Positions 47,469 to 59,388 of a stretch of DNA of 64,000 bases are shown here, one piece after another. Source of the DNA: Voacanga thouarsii (lineage: Eukaryota > Streptophyta > Magnoliopsida > Gentianales > Apocynaceae); assembly GCA_026120185.1 (NCBI GenBank), contig JANUWF010001614.1:3025501-3089500 (forward strand). Direction: 5' to 3'. The stretch's first letter is position 1; each line of letters begins with the position of its first letter. Made by a program: the position numbers and the translations under genes. The notes beneath the pieces are model-generated. The model was given only the letters and a program-made list of their open reading frames with translations. It had not been told where the DNA came from and ran no database searches.

Positions 47469-48047
47469 CTAGAGCTCCTTCATCAGTTCAGTCAAACTCA
47501 TGTTCAATTTGTTCATGTTATAGTTCAACTTGAACTGAGTGAAGGAACCCAGTAGAGATTCGAGAACCATGTCCACTTGGCTCTTGGGGTCAATGACAGC
47601 CCCTAAGATTTCTGCCTCCTCGAAAGCAGCAATCATTTTAAGCATATGCTCTCGGACTGATACTCCCTCAGCCATCTTAGTGTTTATAATAGTTCGAAGA
47701 GCCTCCTGCCTTGCGGGCTGGCTCTTGTCCGCGAACATAGTAGTCAATGATTGACTGATGTCATATGCAAAAGCCATGTGCTTATGTTTTGACTGGAGCA
47801 CATTAGACATGGAGGCTAACATATAGCAACGTGTCATTTCGTCAGCCTTCTTCCACGCCTTCTCAGCCTCTCGCTCTTCAGTGGTGGAACCTTCCCCGAT
47901 AACAGGGTAGGTCTCATAAAGGACATACTTATACTCTTCGGCTGTTAGTATTATGTCCAGGTTCTTCTTCCAGTCCACATAGTTTGGACCCGTTAACTTA
48001 TTCTCCTTGAGAATAACAGCCAATGGACTAAAAGAACCTCCCACCAT
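47469..48047 (-). pseudogene. B' gag N-terminal domain, 192 codons
   Basis: An intact frame runs from 'MVGGSFSPLAVILKENKLTG' through 'YVDWKKNLDIILTAEEYKY' and 'CYMLASMSNVLQ' to 'SLTELMKEL', ended by TAG at 47469-47471 with ATG following at once. This is the N-terminal gag domain of copia elements (DUF4219/UBN2-like region), the particle-forming part. B1 has the same stop at the same place (34108-34110). In autonomous relatives one would expect a continuous gag here. Alternatives are a shared inactivating change or a real gag terminator. Confidence 0.88.
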
Positions 48048-49924
48048 TTCTAAAAATCGAAAAATAAAAGAAAGAATTTAGTTTGTGAAAACAAAATAAA
48101 ATTTGTGCACTGAAAATAATTTGGCTCTTTAGGAAAACTGACATAGCTTCTTAGGAAGATTAATAGTTCCCTAAGCTAAGTGTAATAACTACCACAAATT
48201 AATTTCCCTTCTAGGTAATGATCTAGAGGATAACTCCATCGTGGGATGGCCGTTTCCTCTCATTTCCTATGGACATACCTCGCACTATAACCTCCAACGT
48301 GGGGCTGGCCGATCATAGTACGTACCTCGGGTTATTAATTACATCCTTTCATTAGATCTAGATCCTTGTGGTATCCCCATCCTATACGGGTTCACTCCCA
48401 GGGTGACGCGAGGGGACCCACGATCTCTAATGAGGACCGTGATGGAAGCTGTGGGGCCGTTGGAACCCCTCTCCTACTTAGTCTTTTAAAATAAAGGTTT
48501 TCTGAAAAATATCCTTTTGAAATTTCCATTAAGTTTTTCCTTAACTCAAAATAAAATATCTAAATCCACTAAAATCTCTATGTCAAGGTTTATATCCTTT
48601 GAGAGATTTTTCCATGGACTAATTTTTATTTAAGTTAAAACTTAATGATTTCAAAAATTTTCCAATTAAAACTTTCTAGAGACTTTAGTCTCAAGTTTAT
48701 TTGACAAAACAATTTTTCTAGTGCAAAATAAAACAAAATGGCCTTCTATTTTAATTTACAAAAATATCTCAATCCAATATATTTTCTATTTTTCAAGGAT
48801 TAAATCATTTGAGAAAATATTCAAAGATTAATTTTTGTACAAATTAAAATAACCATTTAATTTTTGAAGAAAAATGTTTTTCTGGTCAAAAAATGTTCCC
48901 AAAGACTTTGGTCTTTGAGAAAAGGCACACATAGGTACAAAAAAAAAAAAAAAATTAGCATGCTTGAAAACAGTAAACGTTTTCATGCTTTTCTATTTTT
49001 AAACCTAAGTGCCCAAATAACAGAATTAAATACATTAATTAATTAATTAATTAATGATCTTGTTTAATCCTAAAATCCCTTACCAATATTTTCATGCAAA
49101 TATATTCCAAGAATATAAAATATTGCAAAAATATTAACTTCGCCTGGTATAGGACCCAAAACGGAAAAAAAACAAAGAAAAATTACAAAAACAAATCTAC
49201 TGGTCTATGTACACCCGCCGCACCAGATCAGGGCCCATTTGCTCTGTCGGTTCACATAGCACTCGGTGCACCAGCCGCACCAGATTGCCATCGCTGCAGC
49301 CCATGGAGCCCGCCCGGACCGACGCCCACTGCCAACCCACTGCTCCGCCTACGTGTGCGCCCGGTGACCCGTGCCTGTCGACCCGCGTGTGTGCCCGTTT
49401 CTTCTGTTCAACCCGCGCGCAACCCGATTTCAATTGCAATTTGCAATTGCATGCAAATTGCTTCAATCTCATGTATTAGATCGGCTCCAACACACACGAA
49501 CAGCAGCTCCAGGCACAGCACAGTGTTGGCTCGGCATGGCAGCTCGTCTCCGACTCGGCGGCTTAGGAATAGTGCCTTTTTCTTCATTTTTTTCTTCCAC
49601 GCGAAAACTTCACAGACTCTTCTGCGTTTTTCTGCTGCTTCTTTCTGCGGCCTCTTTGGACACTTTCACTTACAAAAAACTCATCCAAATCAAAACCACA
49701 TTCGCCTATACCTTTCAAATTGGGTTTACACGATGTTATAGCAAAGCAAAAAAAAAATAAAATAAAATAAAAATAAAAATTTACAGTAGCCTATGCTTCC
49801 ACTGTGAAGCTTAAAAATTCACCTATCCCATACTAAAACAGCAAAGGATCACAGGTATAATCACCAAACAATCATCTTCTCCATTTTTATTAACTACCAT
49901 GCTTCCTAAGTTGATCAAAGAACC
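48048..49924 (-). other. B' leader between primer site and gag
   Basis: This 1.9-kb leader is homologous to 31678-33518. The GC-rich island (about 49200-49560) stands out in AT-rich surroundings. On the antisense (plus) strand a 215-codon frame (49094-49741) covers it and begins like the antisense frame in B1 ('KNYK' then Pro/Ala-rich). A few AATT units lie at 49033-49054. No sense-strand domain was seen. Confidence 0.7.
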
Positions 49925-49940
49925 ATTGGCTCTGATATCA
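49925..49940 (-). promoter_or_regulatory. Primer binding site of B'
   Basis: The minus strand reads TGATATCAGAGCCAAT three bases after the LTR end. It matches the tRNA-Met complement TGGTATCAGAGC with one G-to-A change at the third base. Confidence 0.9.
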
Positions 49941-49943
49941 CAT

Positions 49944-51991
49944 TGACGGGCAGAAATAGAGGAACATGTACCAATGGAAAAAAAAACAGAGAAAAAAAAC
50001 CGCAAGCATTAGAGGCCACACGGAAGCGAAAAGATCATACATTTGCGCGCTTTAAACCTACTAGGTTGAGTAGGAGTGGATTAAACGACAGGAATCGCTT
50101 CGCCTTGCCCACTTGAAGAAGCTTCCGGTTGAAAACCCGCTAGCCTCCTACTTCGCCTTGTTTGCATGAAGGCCAAGCCTTTCAGCTCTCAGAATATACC
50201 TCTGCCCAACCTCTAGTCGGTGAACACAACGGTGAAGAAGAACGGTCTCAAGTCTCCTTGATTCTCTTGCTATTGGTTAGCAAAGAAACAAGAACAAGGG
50301 GATGAAGAGCCTCACGAGAAAGAGAGATTTCGTGAGAAGAGAGGCTTCTGGGAGTCCTTCGTAAGGCTAGAGAGAAAAGCTAGGGAAATTAGGGTTTTCT
50401 ATCTACCAGAGTCTTGTTTATTGTTAGCCAAAACTAAGACTCAAATATCTAATAAACATATCCCCGGGATATCAAATTTCAAACATCCGGATGTTATCCT
50501 GAGAATAAGTTTGGCTTAACCCTAAACTCATTTGAACTATATCTGGAAAAAGCCCTACGGTCCAAGCTATTGGGCCGAAATAATTTTATTATTTTTCTTG
50601 GACCCAAAAAGTCCAAAATAATAAACATTAATTATTTATTTCCTGGACTTATAGAAATAACCCAATAAATAATTAATGAGCCCAAATGAACCAAAATAAT
50701 TAATCTTTAATCATTTATATCTTAGGCTTATATAAATAACCCAATAAATAATTAAGCATTAATTATTTTCCCTTGGTTTAAGCCCAGGTTAATTTCCTAA
50801 TTATTTAAACTGGACCTAGGTCATGAACAATTAATTAACCAAATAAACCAGAAAATTAATTTCTCTCAACTTCTATTTTTATTTTATTTATTTATTTATT
50901 TTATTCCAGTCTAATAATAAATTAGACATCCTGAATAAAATAAAATAAAATCCTCTTGAACTGAGACCAATTCCTCAACCCAAAAATTAGTTAGGACTTA
51001 CGGGCTATTCCGAGTACCAAAAAAACACATCGCCTTGGCTACTAAAATGACCAAAATACCCCTGCTATATAAATAGCTGTATTTTGCATTTTAAATATTT
51101 TCTAATATCACCATAAGGAAATATTGACCCCAAGAACAATGATGCATTTGCAAAGTCTCCGACCTACAGGTGAAATGACTAAAATACCCCTCTACACATC
51201 GCCGTACATTTAGAGAGGAAGAAGTGTACTAACACCCCTCTAAATGACATCTACCATCCTTGGGTTTCTAGTCCAATGATCCACGACTTCCTGGAGTGTT
51301 TCCGCTTTCCAAGGGAGCTATCCTAAAGAAAACATCCGAGTCATGTTTCCCAGGGCCCTGGACATTTTAGACCATTCGGACAACCACAAGAGGCGATGTA
51401 GTGCAGAAACTATCTTGTACAAGTCTGTCTTAACTAACTAGTTACATATACCCAATACACAAGTTTATTGGTTCTACTATAGAACCTCAATTATAGCATA
51501 TTAAAGCATATGCTTCCAGATTCGTCAGACCACCAACTCATACTTAAGTCGTAGAGTACTAGTCCACGCTATAGTAGTAGTAGTAGTCTAGGTTTCTATC
51601 ATATAGTACTTTTAGAAACCACTACTACAGGTCCTGTCCTATATATTCGAAATATGTTTATGTCATGAAGTGAGTAGACTACGCACTGGCTAAAAGTAAG
51701 CCATTCCCCATTTGGAATTCATAACATAATAACCTAAACATGATGAGATTCTCAGTCTCATGAATAGGTTAAGAACAAATGTTTATGTGTTAAATAACCC
51801 GTGATCCATACCTTACTGTGAAAGACCACCATTTACATGGATCACTTATTTAAACACAATGGGTCTGTTCCAAACGAAATTCGTGCACAAACAAAAAATA
51901 AATTCACAAACAATTTCTGAAAATAAATTCTTTTATTAAAATATTCGATTTTACATCAGAAACCAAGTTTAAGAAGGCATACAATCTAACA
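49944..51991 (-). repeat. 5' LTR of B'
   Basis: 2048 bp, TGTTAGATTGTATGCC at 51991 to TTTCTGCCCGTCA at 49944 on the minus strand. TATA-like 'tatttatatag' lies at 51064-51076 (minus). It differs from 42103-44146 mainly in the last 120 bp or so. Confidence 0.95.
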
Positions 51992-51996
51992 TGCTG

Positions 51997-53050
51997 AGTA
52001 GTGGATTGAGCAAATGGAGGATATCTTTGCAACTTTGTAGGACACGAAGAAGATAATGGTGAAGTTCGTAGCCTTCAAAGGGGACCCTCTCATGCATGGT
52101 GGCAGCAAGTACAGGAGGACTAGGAGAGAAATGATCATAATTGGACGTGGGATAACTTTGTCAAAGCTTTTCGAGTGGAGTACATTCCACGGTGGATAGC
52201 TGAGAAGAAAAAGGATGAATTCCAAACTCTGAAATAAGGAAGCATAATGGTGGCCTAATATGCTGCTTGATTTACTCAACTGTCCATGTATTGTAAATGC
52301 TTGGTTGATACTGATCAGAAGCAAACTTGGCAGTTCGTGACAAGTCTAAGGCAAGACTTAAGGAAGGCTTTGGCACCATCTCCCCTAGCAACTTACACAA
52401 CCATGGTGGATGCTGTGACTCGAATCGAGAATAAGGATAGGTACCAACCGATGAACCATCCCTTCTAACCGAATCGCCAACCGGTGAGACTTCAAAATAG
52501 TAAGCGATCTGCTGGTCCGATGCAGTAGGGAAGCAAAGGGAAGCAGCCACAAACAATTACAATAGGCCCTATGTAGAATGCTCCCACTTGTCGGCACTAT
52601 GGAAAACATGGCTATGTGGAAAAAGATTGCTAGTTGAAGGGAACACTTAGGAGATGTTTCAACTGTGAGGATCCTGCACACTTGAGAAACAACTGTCCCC
52701 AAACCCCTAAGGATTGGGCAAGGAGCCTTGAGTCAACCAATTGGCACTAACGCAGGTGCTGTCTTTGGGAAACTGGAGAAGGACAAAAACCTTAAGTGAA
52801 GGCTAAGGTCTTCGCCCTGAATCGGGAAAAAGTTAGTTTTGCCATATGTGTGACCCTTGTTTTGGTATGACACAGAGAGAAGTTTTCAAGGGGATTTCGA
52901 TTGGCATGTGGGTCGTTGGGGTAAAGAATGGGTTAGAATATGAGCTCTCTATTGGTTGTATAGCTTGGTGGCTTATTTGAATGCTCTTAGATTATAAGAA
53001 TTGAGGGAGGCATGCTTGTTACGGATTTACTGATATTTGAATTTAATGAA
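51997..53050 (+). pseudogene. Element G gag, C-terminal part, and start of protease
   Basis: It resumes with 'E*WIEQMEDIF' after B'. Frameshifts follow; 52286-52468 encodes 'MYCKCLVDTDQKQTWQFVTS' and 'SLRQDLRKALAPSPLATYTT', still gypsy gag. A degraded knuckle ('CRHYGKHGYVEKDC', about 52590-52632) precedes a well kept one, CFNC...H....C, at 52658-52700. 'KVFALNREK' (about 52805) marks the gag-protease junction, and 'MLVTDLLIFEFNEVDF' (about 53010-53060) looks like protease. The D-S-G motif is not readable. Confidence 0.75.
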
Positions 53051-53059
53051 GTGGATTTT

Positions 53060-54433
53060 TCATGAGTTTTGAATTGGTACTATTGATGATGTTTAATATG
53101 ATATATTGTGGGTTAAAATTATTACTGAGATATATATACATTTATTAGTGTTATTATTATTAATTAATGCATTATTATTGTGTTCAATTAATATACTATG
53201 AAAATTATATTATTCTTCAATAAAATATTAATATATGCTGTTATTATTAGTTGCTTCATTAAAATTACTAATTGCTACTTATTGGTTTTTAAATTGGTTA
53301 ATTATTATCTAATATTATTAACATTATAACTATTTGTTATTATTTATTGTTGTAGTTATTATAAGTATAATGTATTATTATTATAATCATTAGTTAGTAT
53401 TATTTATTATCTAATGTTGTTTTATTACTGCTATTATTATTATTACTAGATATTATCACTATTTTTCATAATTTATGTATTATTAATTATTATAGGTATT
53501 TATTATTAATATAATTATTTAATTAATGTATTATTATCCATATTATTAATTGTTATCTAATTTATTAATTATTAATTATTAGCTATTATCTATTAATTAT
53601 TGTTATTGACATTTAACCGTTATTTATTATTGATTGATGTCAGTAAAATCATTATTTACTACTCATTGTCACAACTATTACCTAATATTTAATATTATTA
53701 CCATTATTAATAATATGATTACTATTATTGTTATTGCTATTTTTTTTTCTCTCCATTTGGTGGTATGCATATATGTGAATATTACATTGGTGGACTTAAT
53801 TTTATGTGCCTCGTAAGAGTGGGGATCTGATCGCATACTTTGCTCTGAGGCTAATTAAAACAATGGTTGATTAAACATTTTAATTTTCTATGATAATCGG
53901 TGAGGGTTTCCAAGGTCAAAGGACAACACAATAAATTGAAAATAAACCTTATAGGTCGAGGAGGTAAGTCTTTTCATTTAAATATTTGGTTCTAAAGCAT
54001 TGAATTGCAAGTTAGTTATGAAATGTATGTTGACTCAATGTTGTGGTTATGTGGAATACAAGCTTGATTATTTTATGCTAAAGGCTTTTATTCAAAGAAG
54101 GGTTTAAACAAAAAATCACATTTTGTTTATAAAACAATTTTTACCACAATTTGTTTGGAAACCAAGCTTACATAACCGAAATGTTGAAAACGCTTATATT
54201 GTGATTTGGACCTTGAACAATATAATGAAGTGTTGAGTACTCAATACGGGTAGACTATTAGGACTAACCTTTGAAAGGTAGGGCAAGTCTCTCAGTAGAA
54301 GGCCACCTCTGAGAGATGAGCTCTATCTAGAAAATGTGACAATCCATATAGGTCAAGCCAGTCTAACCTAGCACCACAGTCTAAGTGGGCTGTTATTCTG
54401 GGGTGGACATCCAATAAGTTAGGGTAAAAGATG
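53060..54433 (+). repeat. G-family LTR fragment inside the protease region of G
   Basis: The ATT-rich block (53100-53730), 'gtgttgagtactcaatacggg' (54230), 'aagtctctcagtagaaggcc' and 'gtggacatccaataagttaggg' (54395-54425) match the left LTR (3520-4910) and right LTR (59000-60485) in order and orientation. Both ends are internal to the LTR and I see no TSD. Protease-like sequence is found on both sides. The left boundary is approximate. Confidence 0.75.
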
Positions 54434-56472
54434 GACATGTGAAAGGAGTATGAACAAGAATAGGAGGGCACTTGAGGGACATATAGAGAGATTAAGAACC
54501 TCGCTAAACTAAGGAGGACTTTGATAGCCTTGCTTTTAAATGAATATGCTGCCATCTTGGATACTACTGGCTGAGGAGTAAATGTAGTTAATGGGGAAAT
54601 AAGACAAGACCACAAGTGAGGAGCAAGTATTTGTGACGAGTGGAAAGGACTTAGGATTAGACAGTATAGGGTAAGCTCCTTATTTTGATTTTTGATGGGG
54701 ATATGCTCTTTAGATCTTAGTTCCATGTATTTTGCATATGAGTTAGTGTATCGTTCGCTTGAATGTGGTAGTTGGGAGTTGGCTTATAATTGTCTGGACA
54801 TACTCTTTCATGATTGGAGGTTGAATTTATAGGTTTTATTTTGAATATGAAAATTTTAGTTGGAGAAATTAATTTACCAAGGAATGTAATTGGTGTGTTC
54901 TTTGAAGATTATGATAGCATATTAGACATGGACTAACTAAGGAGTTGAGTTGGTTGTAGAGATAGAGTAATGCATTTTTGTAGACTGGATGAATATGATC
55001 AGTTTTAGAAAAGGTAGGAATAGGGAGTGTGGTGTGTAATATCTAGAACAAAGGTTTGTAAGCTGTTGTTGAGGGAACACTAAGGTTATCTAGCCTGGTG
55101 TTGTAGCTTACAGGACCTAATAATATTTGTGTAGGAAAGCGATAGAACATTAAAGTTATGTACAGATTGTAGAGTAATGAATAGATTGGTCATCAAGAAT
55201 ATATACTGTTACTCCTAAGTTGTACTTGAGATATGGATATTATTAAGTGTGAATTTGAGGAAAAGGTATACCAACATTAGGGATAGGTACTAAGGATAGG
55301 TGGTGATGCCAAATGGATTGATAAGGTCTCTAACACTTATGGATTAGATGTATAGGATTTTCAGTCTTGCTTTGATAATTTTATGATGACTTTTATAGAT
55401 GATGCTTTATATATTTTGGAAAGCCTTTAAAGACATGGAACAATTGAAGTTGGTTTTAGAAAGAAGAGGGAGAATACATTTTAGTTAAAGGCTGTAAATA
55501 AGAATTTTAATTGAACACAGCTCTATATCTGGAATGAGTGGCAAACAAGGATGATTTTAATGTAGTCCTAGCTAAGATAGAGTCTACTTGCGATACCATC
55601 AAGTATTGTATCCAATCGGGATCCTAAGTTCACTTCAAGATTTTGGACTATGTTTCAAGAGACTATGGGATCAATTTTGAAGTTTTGTACTATAATATAT
55701 CCTCAGACTGATAGATAGTTTGAGAGAGTTATACAATATTGGAAAATATGCTTAGGGTTTGTATTTTGAACTTTGGCGATAAGAGGAATGACTGCTTAAT
55801 ATATGCAGTGTCAGCACATAATAATTTTTATCAAACGTCGACTAGTATAGCTTCGTGTTGGTTAAAAGTGTCAAGTATCATTGTTTTAAGGTTGGTCGTG
55901 AAATGGATAGATTAACAAATCTCGCAAAGTTTGTGTTCGAGAAATAGAGGATAAGGTAAACGTAATAAGGGAAAGATTAAAGGCAGCTCAGAGTCGATAG
56001 AAGAGCTACACAGATAATAGGAGAAGAGAATTAGAATTCCAAGTAGGAGATCAAATGTTCTTGAACAATTTTGAAGCATCCGGAAAGAAGTAAATTAACT
56101 CTAGGGTATTTAGGACCATTCCCAAATATTGAAAAGATTGGACCTATTGCCTATAGATTACTTACTAGGTAGCCTGACGGGAACACATGACGTATTTCAT
56201 GTATCACAACTAAAAAAGTATAATCTTGATCCTTAGCACGTGTTAAACGACAAGCCATTGATATTGCAACCCAACTTGGGTTATGTGGAAAAACCAATCA
56301 AGATCTTGGATCAAAGCTTTAAGACTTTTCGAATAAGCAGATATCAATGGCAAAAGTATTATGGTAGCATCATGGCATGTAGGACGCTACATGAGAAATA
56401 GAGGAATGGGTATAGCAAAAATACCTCAGCTTATTATGAAGGTACACTTCAAATTTTGGGACAAAATTCTTT
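54434..56472 (+). pseudogene. Element G pol relic: protease end, RT, integrase, chromodomain
   Basis: 'FEDYDSILDMD*L' (about 54895-54945) matches the end of a gypsy protease. 'LCTDCRVMNRLVIKNIY' (55160-55210), 'MPNGLI' and 'MMTFIDDALYIL' with FIDD (55391-55404) are RT, broken by frame changes. RNase H is not found. The integrase has 'SNRDPKFTSRFWTMFQE' (55608-55660), a damaged 'PQTDR*FERVIQ' and '[16 protein letters not shown]' (56010-56060). '[13 protein letters not shown]' in mixed frames and 'QPNLGYVEKPIKILDQSFK' (56265-56325) lead into a chromodomain-like end. 54434-54830 has no domain I recognise. Confidence 0.8.
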
Positions 56473-56486
56473 TAAGGAGGGGAGGA
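56473..56486 (+). promoter_or_regulatory. Polypurine tract of element G
   Basis: 'ttaaggaggggagga' lies immediately before the LTR start TGTAAAATCC. It is nearly the same as the tract of E. Confidence 0.85.
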
Positions 56487-56721
56487 TGTAAAATCCTGCC
56501 TAAGCCTACCTTTGGGATAAAGGGAAGATTTGCATTTCATGGAATGTTTCATGTGCATATGTTTTCTAGATGAAATTTGAAGTATTTAAAAATTATTTAT
56601 GTGTTATTATTGTGTGTTAGAAATAGGAAATTTATTCATTTTTTATCTATGAGAAAAGAATTAGGTAAATTTGGAACCAGTAGATGGAGTATTTGAGTTG
56701 GAAATAGAGGACACAATAGAT

Positions 56722-56784
56722 AAGTAGGAGTATTAGTTAGAGCTTGGAGTTTGTTGCTTAATGACTTGAGTTCAAATCCCACTT
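56722..56784 (+). other. tRNA-like segment in the G 3' LTR
   Basis: 'attagttagagcttgg' (D-arm like) and 'gacttgagttcaaatcccac' (T-arm like). Homologous to 220-277 and 19592-19650. No acceptor stem was found. Confidence 0.45.
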
Positions 56785-59227
56785 GTTACAAAATTGTTTT
56801 GATTTTAGTCCTATTTTATCTACATGGCCTGTTCAAACGTTGCAACTAACAGTTTGAAATTTTTATTATATTCCATGAATTTAAGGAAGATGTTTTGAGA
56901 ATCTTGAGGTTATGTTTCTTACATATCCTAAGAAGATTTAGTGAAATCTTCGTTCCTAAATATGTGTTTTATTGTCATAGCTCTTTTAAATTTGAAGTAT
57001 TTTTCAAATGGAATTATCCTATATTGTTACTTGTCCTCAATTCTTAGCTACTCATGTCACCAGAATTTCAACTAAGATGGAGCTACCTTAACCGAAACAT
57101 AGGAGGGAATAAGAGGTTGGAGAGATTCTTGTCTTTCAAAATTAAAATACCTATTTCTGCTCCTTAGAAGACTGCATGACGTTAGTCCCTGTTTAGTTGA
57201 GAAGCTAGAACACATTTCTTGAGCATTCACTAGGCTGCTCGATCACATTAAGACCGAAACCATAGCGGCATGCCTATCTCCATTTTTCTGAACTAGCTAT
57301 CCTTCAAAAGTGAGGGAGATGGAAATAATTCTTGTGCATTTCATACGGTTGCTTAGTCACACTTTCTTCTTGTGACTGAATCTAGGCAACAAGGTTGCCT
57401 TCTCCTTTTTGCAAAGAAACTTCCTTCATTATATACTACAACTGAAATTTATTCTTGAGGTATTGCAGCCCCAAAAACCATCACTTATTTCACTTCTCCT
57501 TGCTACATCAAGCAGCCAATCAACCACCATTGCAACACCTTAAAGAGCACCTACAACTTAGCTGTAAACTCTCCACACAAGTTGTTTTGAATGGAAAATT
57601 CAAACCCTCAACTAAACATCTAAAAGCTTTCTACAATATTACACGCATATAACTAAAAATTTTCCAGCATTATAGCATTGTATAATCGATTTTTCTTCTA
57701 TTCTTTTCCCTCATATTTTCAGCCTTCTCAAAGTGCTAAAGCTGATCACCTTTTCTTCTTCTTGCCATAGTAGCCAAAACTACCATTAAAGTACCTCTAA
57801 ACATTCCTAATTTTCCTTCATTCAACTTAGTTTGAATTCTAAATAAAAAACCTTGAATTTTTCCTCCAAACACTCAACTAATATAGTTGTTAACATCATC
57901 ATATGCTACCAGATCTTTTAGCCTTCAACCATTATCATTTTCAGCCAACACAAGTATAAGAACACTATATTTTTCTTTCTCCATTTTCCTTATTTACTCA
58001 TCTCTCCTAGATAAACTCCATTAACAATTTACCATATCCTCAAACACCATTATTTTTCCAGCATTTCTTGGAAGCTTTGAAATTCAAAAACCCCATTTAG
58101 CTCCTATAGGAATCCTCCTAGTATTAGCTAACTGAAACACTCCTCAAAACACCATTCATTCAACCATTTCAATTCCAAGAACACTCACACACTTCTTTAA
58201 TTTGCTCTCTTGCACTCTCAAGAACACCAAGATCACACAAATCCATTTTTCTACTTCTCTCTCACTTCTAAAGTACTCTAGATCACCATACACCACCTAA
58301 ACAAACGAGATCATCATCAACTCTCTTCAAGATCATGAAGCATAACATCAAACACACCAATAGTTTCCTCCCTCAAAGACCAAGCAATCTCTTATGGCCT
58401 AAAAAAGGGTAAGGTGGTACTTAAATTCATGTTCCATCCCTATATTCTTCTTTCCATCTTCTCTTTGCTTTCTTCATTGAAACTTACAGATTGTTTGGTT
58501 TGATCTTCTTCAATTCGATGGAATTATCTGAAAGGAGTTTGAGACTTAGACATTGAAGCAATCAGGATCTCTTGGTCATCAAAATGTCTCCTTCAAAACA
58601 AACCAATCTTCAAACAAATAACTTTTGTTTAACCCGTGCTTCCTATGAACTAAAGGTATGTAGAATAATATTAAAATGAAGTATTGGGATGATAAGTGTG
58701 GAGAGTTATCTATGATGATTTGTTGAAATGATATTTGAGGACAAAATGTTGGTATATGTGGTTTTTAAGGATGGAGAATAGGAGATATGTTGCTATAAGT
58801 GTTGCTTTTATTTTAAGATACGATAGTCATTTTTTAGGAATGACATGGTAAAGTTGTGGTTTTGTTATGGTATCTTTGTTATGATCGATAAGTGATACGT
58901 GATTAGATACTATGTGAAGTAAGTAATGTTACGGATAGAATTTATATATCAATGACATCGATGTTATGAAATGATCTATTTGCTAATGTGAGATTATTAT
59001 TATAATTACTCAAACCATTAATTTTAATTTACTATAATTTATTATTAGTACTTTAAACATTATTATAGTGATGTATGTATATCAATATGTATGTATATGT
59101 GTGTATACATATAAACATGTGTGTCATTTAATAAAGCTTGCTATTTCAAATGTTATTGCTATTGGAAAAATATTTAATAACTAATATTTTATTATTATTA
59201 TCATTATTATTCTAATTATTATCGTCA

Positions 59228-59388
<161 letters not shown>

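Larger units (their letters stand above)
42103..51991 (-). mobile_element. Element B': complete copia retrotransposon, minus strand
   Basis: The element spans 9889 bp, with 2.04-kb LTRs at both ends (5' LTR 49944-51991, 3' LTR 42103-44146), primer site, leader, gag and pol. It is flanked by GGCTG (42098-42102) and TGCTG (51992-51996), a TSD with one change. It sits in the G gag, whose reading continues on both sides. The LTRs are nearly identical over long stretches, so it is the youngest complete element here, though its coding frames already have stops and frameshifts. Same family as B1. Confidence 0.95.

Noticed and set aside
49094..49741. A host gene on the plus strand in the GC-rich region
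   Set aside because: The region lies wholly within B' between primer site and gag, and a homologous leader is present in B1; it is element sequence.
54292..54726. 144-codon minus-strand frame
   Set aside because: It overlaps the G-family LTR fragment and pol-side sequence of G in antisense and shows no domain.
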